Shown piece by piece: positions 31,564 to 33,139 of a stretch of 33,139 nt of DNA (position 1 is its first letter; the number at the start of each line of letters is the position of its first letter). Where the stretch lies: assembly GCA_026982655.1 (NCBI GenBank), contig JALSGO010000011.1, forward strand, positions 1 to 33,139. Reading direction: 5' to 3'. The notes under the pieces were generated by a model. That model made no database searches, was not told where the DNA came from, and saw only the letters and a program-made list of their open reading frames with translations. A program made the translations under genes and the position numbers. This stretch comes from Candidatus Bipolaricaulota bacterium. Lineage in GTDB: Bacteria; Bipolaricaulota; Bipolaricaulia; RBG-16-55-9.

Positions 31564-31587
31564 ATTGGTAAACGCAAGTGGTATGAT
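31559..31587 (+). promoter_or_regulatory. Leaderless promoter of the three-gene cluster
   Basis: TTGCAA (31559-31564), 17 bp and TATGAT (31582-31587), with the ATG exactly 6 nt further on. GTGGTATGAT at 31578-31587 is identical to one arm of the operator in the divergent SWIM promoter. Confidence 0.7.
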
Positions 31588-31593
31588 GACACC

Positions 31594-31908
31594 ATGTTTC
31601 TCGCGAAACAGAGGAAGAAGAAACCGGAGGGCGGATACTGGACAGCTTGGGTGCTGCGGGACAGCTATTGGGATCGGGAAGAGAAACGGATCAAGCAACG
31701 GTATATCGCTTACGTTGGGAAAAAGCAGACGATCACGGAGTCCCAAGCCCGGGAACTGGCGTGCAAGGTGGCAGTGAAACTGGGGATCACGGAGGAAGAG
31801 GCGTGGCAGAAGCTGCGGAGGGTGAAGCGCCTGCGGATCGTGCCGGATGAGGAGCCGGAAGGCGGGGTGCTCACCCTGGCTCAGCATCGCAAGCGCGTCG
31901 CCCCATGA
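31594..31908 (+). CDS. Small accessory protein, unknown function
   Basis: The product is 104 residues with a basic N-terminus, then a strand-rich segment with aromatic residues (GYWTAWVLRDSYWDREEKRIKQRYIAYVGKK), then an acidic helix pair (ITESQARELACKVAVKLGITEEEAWQKLRRVKRL). The -RQRY-AYVG- pattern is like the beta-hairpin found in the N-terminus of some transposases and element-borne proteins. I cannot name a family. The start follows the -10 box by 6 nt with no SD (leaderless). The stop overlaps the next gene's ATG by four bases, so the two are coupled. Confidence 0.65.
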   Translation: MFLAKQRKKKPEGGYWTAWVLRDSYWDREEKRIKQRYIAYVGKKQTITESQARELACKVAVKLGITEEEAWQKLRRVKRLRIVPDEEPEGGVLTLAQHRKRVAP

Positions 31909-32228
31909 CGGCCCACCGCAAAACCGTAGACGTAGAGCTGGAGCGAGCCGAGGACGTGCGGGAGCGCCGTACCTTCGAGCTTGAGCGGGGCAAGGTCCGG
32001 GCCTTCCGGCTGCAACTGGAGGTCCGCGTACAGGGCGAATGGAAGCCCGTCATCCGCTACGACACCGCCCACGGGTTCGTCGATTGTGATCGCTACGACT
32101 TGACAGGGAAGAAGTATAAGACGATACTCAACGTGTCCTTGGAAGAGGGTTTGACGTTGGCTCAGAACGACCTAAATGCGAATTGGGCCGTTTACCGAGA
32201 ACGATTCCTCCAGGGGTTGAAGCCCTAA
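31905..32228 (+). CDS. Small conserved-looking accessory protein
   Basis: The product is 107 residues: a charged N-terminus, then a strand-rich core with RGKVRAFRLQLEVRVQGEWKPVIRYDTAHGFVDCDRYDLTGKK and a C-terminal helix with LTLAQNDLNANWAVYRERFL. The RYDTAHGF and NW..YRE pieces are what I recall from a family of about 100-residue uncharacterised proteins of thermophiles and phage-like islands (DUF7718-like); that attribution is from memory. It is the second gene of a coupled pair, overlapping the previous stop (ATGA). Confidence 0.65.
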   Translation: MTAHRKTVDVELERAEDVRERRTFELERGKVRAFRLQLEVRVQGEWKPVIRYDTAHGFVDCDRYDLTGKKYKTILNVSLEEGLTLAQNDLNANWAVYRERFLQGLKP

Positions 32229-32275
32229 CTTGAGCCATGGGCCGGGGAAAGAGACAAAGGGAAAGGGAAGGAAAG

Positions 32276-32551
32276 ATGACTACATACGAGCGCAAGAACA
32301 CCCAGCTTATCGCCCTATTTGACGAGTTGACCCGCCGCCGACCGGATCTGCTGGGCGAGATCCCCAGCAGTGTTGCGTTGGTCATGCAGATCGATGGGGA
32401 TGAAGAGTTCAACCGCTGGGCCCGGGAAGTCGCCGAGCACAACAGCCCCGACCGTCCGAAGTTGTTGGTGGTCTTCCGCTTCGCGCAGCTTCCCCCGAAG
32501 AAGGCCCCTGCGTGGGAAGACGTACAAGCGTGGGAGTTGCAACCCGCCTAA
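32276..32551 (+). CDS. Small accessory protein, DUF5647-like
   Basis: The product is 91 residues. It contains RKNTQLIALFDELTRRRPDLLGEIPSSVALVMQIDGDEEFNRWAREVAEH followed by KLLVVFRFAQLPPKKAP. The F.ELL..P.LL..IP order with D.EFN.W is what I associate with the DUF5647 family, whose function is unknown. The start chosen is ATG 32276, after the purine-rich SD GGGAAGGAAAG; the track ATG at 32237 has no SD. The stop overlaps the convergent XRE gene stop by four bases. Confidence 0.65.
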   Translation: MTTYERKNTQLIALFDELTRRRPDLLGEIPSSVALVMQIDGDEEFNRWAREVAEHNSPDRPKLLVVFRFAQLPPKKAPAWEDVQAWELQPA

Positions 32552-32907
32552 GCTTCTCCCCAAAGGCGCTTAGCGAGCGTATTGAGCACCCGCCGCAGCC
32601 TGCGCTCCCAAGCGTCCGAAAACCGGAAGTTGCCCGTCTCCAGCTTGCTGATGTCATCCCGCCTAACTCCCGACAAGCGTGCCAGATCCGCTTGGCGCAT
32701 CCCCAGCTCCTTGCGGGCCTGCTGAAGCAGAGAGCCATAGGCTTTGGCCACCCAGCGGGGGTCGTCGCTAAAGGTTTTCGCAGTAACTTCCAAAGCCTCC
32801 GCTAGCCGCTGATGCCAACGCTCGTCATCCTCCAAGAGCTGGGCCTCCCGATAGAGAAACCTTCGACGTTCTTCCTCATTTGCAAACTTAACTAACGCGA
32901 TGTGCAA
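32548..32907 (-). CDS. XRE-family HTH regulator, start uncertain
   Basis: The product is up to 119 residues. The C-terminal half holds an XRE HTH (YGSLLQQARKELGMRQADLARLSGVRRDDISKLETGNFRFSDAWERRLRRVLNTLAKRL). The N-terminal half is helical and charged (EEERRRFLYREAQLLEDDERWHQRLAEALE). This resembles element-borne regulators with an N-terminal partner-binding region. The only start in reach is TTG 32907, without an SD and just 4 nt after the transposase stop, so the real 5' end may have been displaced by the insertion. It is the likely candidate to bind the palindromes at 31431-31594. Confidence 0.7.
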   Translation of the reverse strand: MHIALVKFANEEERRRFLYREAQLLEDDERWHQRLAEALEVTAKTFSDDPRWVAKAYGSLLQQARKELGMRQADLARLSGVRRDDISKLETGNFRFSDAWERRLRRVLNTLAKRLWGEA

Positions 32908-32911
32908 GTTT

Positions 32912-33139
32912 CTAATGAGCCAACAAGGTGTCGAACTGCAGCGGCTCTCTTCCCCTTTGCAGGTTGAGGTAGACCGCCAAGGTGTGGCTCAAGACCTTGC
33001 GGTAGACCCTCACCCCCAAGTGCCACCGGTCCCGAGCCCACGTCCGTTTCGCCCGAAACCGCTCGACCCGCTGCCCAATCACCGTCTCAATGCGTCGGCG
33101 CTTTTGGGTGAGCCACCGGCTCCACCTCCCCGGGTCCTG
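32912..33139 (-). mobile_element. C-terminal part of a DDE transposase (IS982/IS4-like), runs off the right edge
   Basis: This frame is missing from the ORF track because its start is outside the window. The minus strand reads 75 residues to a TAG at 32912-32914. They include KRRRIETVIGQRVERFRAKRTWARDRWHLGVRVYRKVLSHTLAVYLN. The RRRIET segment carries the catalytic Glu of the DDE triad, and the LSHTLAVYLN end is typical of IS982-type and related transposases. No terminal inverted repeat could be identified with the 3' flank at 32885-32912. The insertion sequence family is likely but not certain. Confidence 0.8.

Overview
The window looks like chromosome from an uncultured, GC-rich, probably thermophilic diderm bacterium. 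Three observations point that way. Secreted proteins end in an outer-membrane-type C-terminal Phe. Short intergenic regions carry sigma70-like promoters, some of them leaderless. The gene content (lipoate-dependent 2-oxoacid dehydrogenase, NAD-type isocitrate dehydrogenase, system II cytochrome c maturation, LemA, TatT-like TPR protein) recalls Deinococcus-Thermus or Bipolaricaulota-like lineages. I cannot fix the phylum from the sequence alone.

Bases 1-29.4 kb are ordinary core chromosome. From the left, on the minus strand, there is a Crp-family regulator, a membrane PAS-PAS histidine kinase and a response regulator that runs off the left edge. Next come a secreted metzincin protease and an E1-beta/E2/LipB/DUF454 operon, in which the octanoyltransferase sits beside the lipoyl enzyme it serves. 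Then follow a large secreted beta-rich protein, an HD phosphohydrolase and a VapBC module with a palindromic operator. After these come isocitrate dehydrogenase plus an MBL hydrolase, a TatT-like protein, an EamA transporter divergent from an Lrp/AsnC regulator, and a branched-chain aminotransferase. Three envelope proteins lead into gltX-rsmD, a DUF3137-like/LemA pair, a glutaminyl cyclotransferase lipoprotein, a tRNA-Ile/tRNA-Ala transcription unit, ResB-CcsA for c-type cytochrome assembly, and a CCA-adding enzyme.

The character changes at about 29.5 kb. A tRNA-Val(GAC) has lost its whole 5' acceptor strand exactly where the accessory DNA begins, as expected of one end of an element integrated at a tRNA. 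To its right are a small helical protein, a broken HTH-containing gene (resembling the N-terminus of a ParB/HTH-type DNA methyltransferase family) with tandem 111-bp repeats, a SWIM/zinc-ribbon gene pair, a divergent promoter region with several palindromes, three small co-directional genes, an XRE regulator and the 3' end of a DDE transposase that runs off the right edge.

The strongest unexplained signal is a set of four 34-36-nt palindromes at 30093-30590. Their arms differ between copies but change in a compensatory way, so pairing is preserved while the encoded amino acids change.
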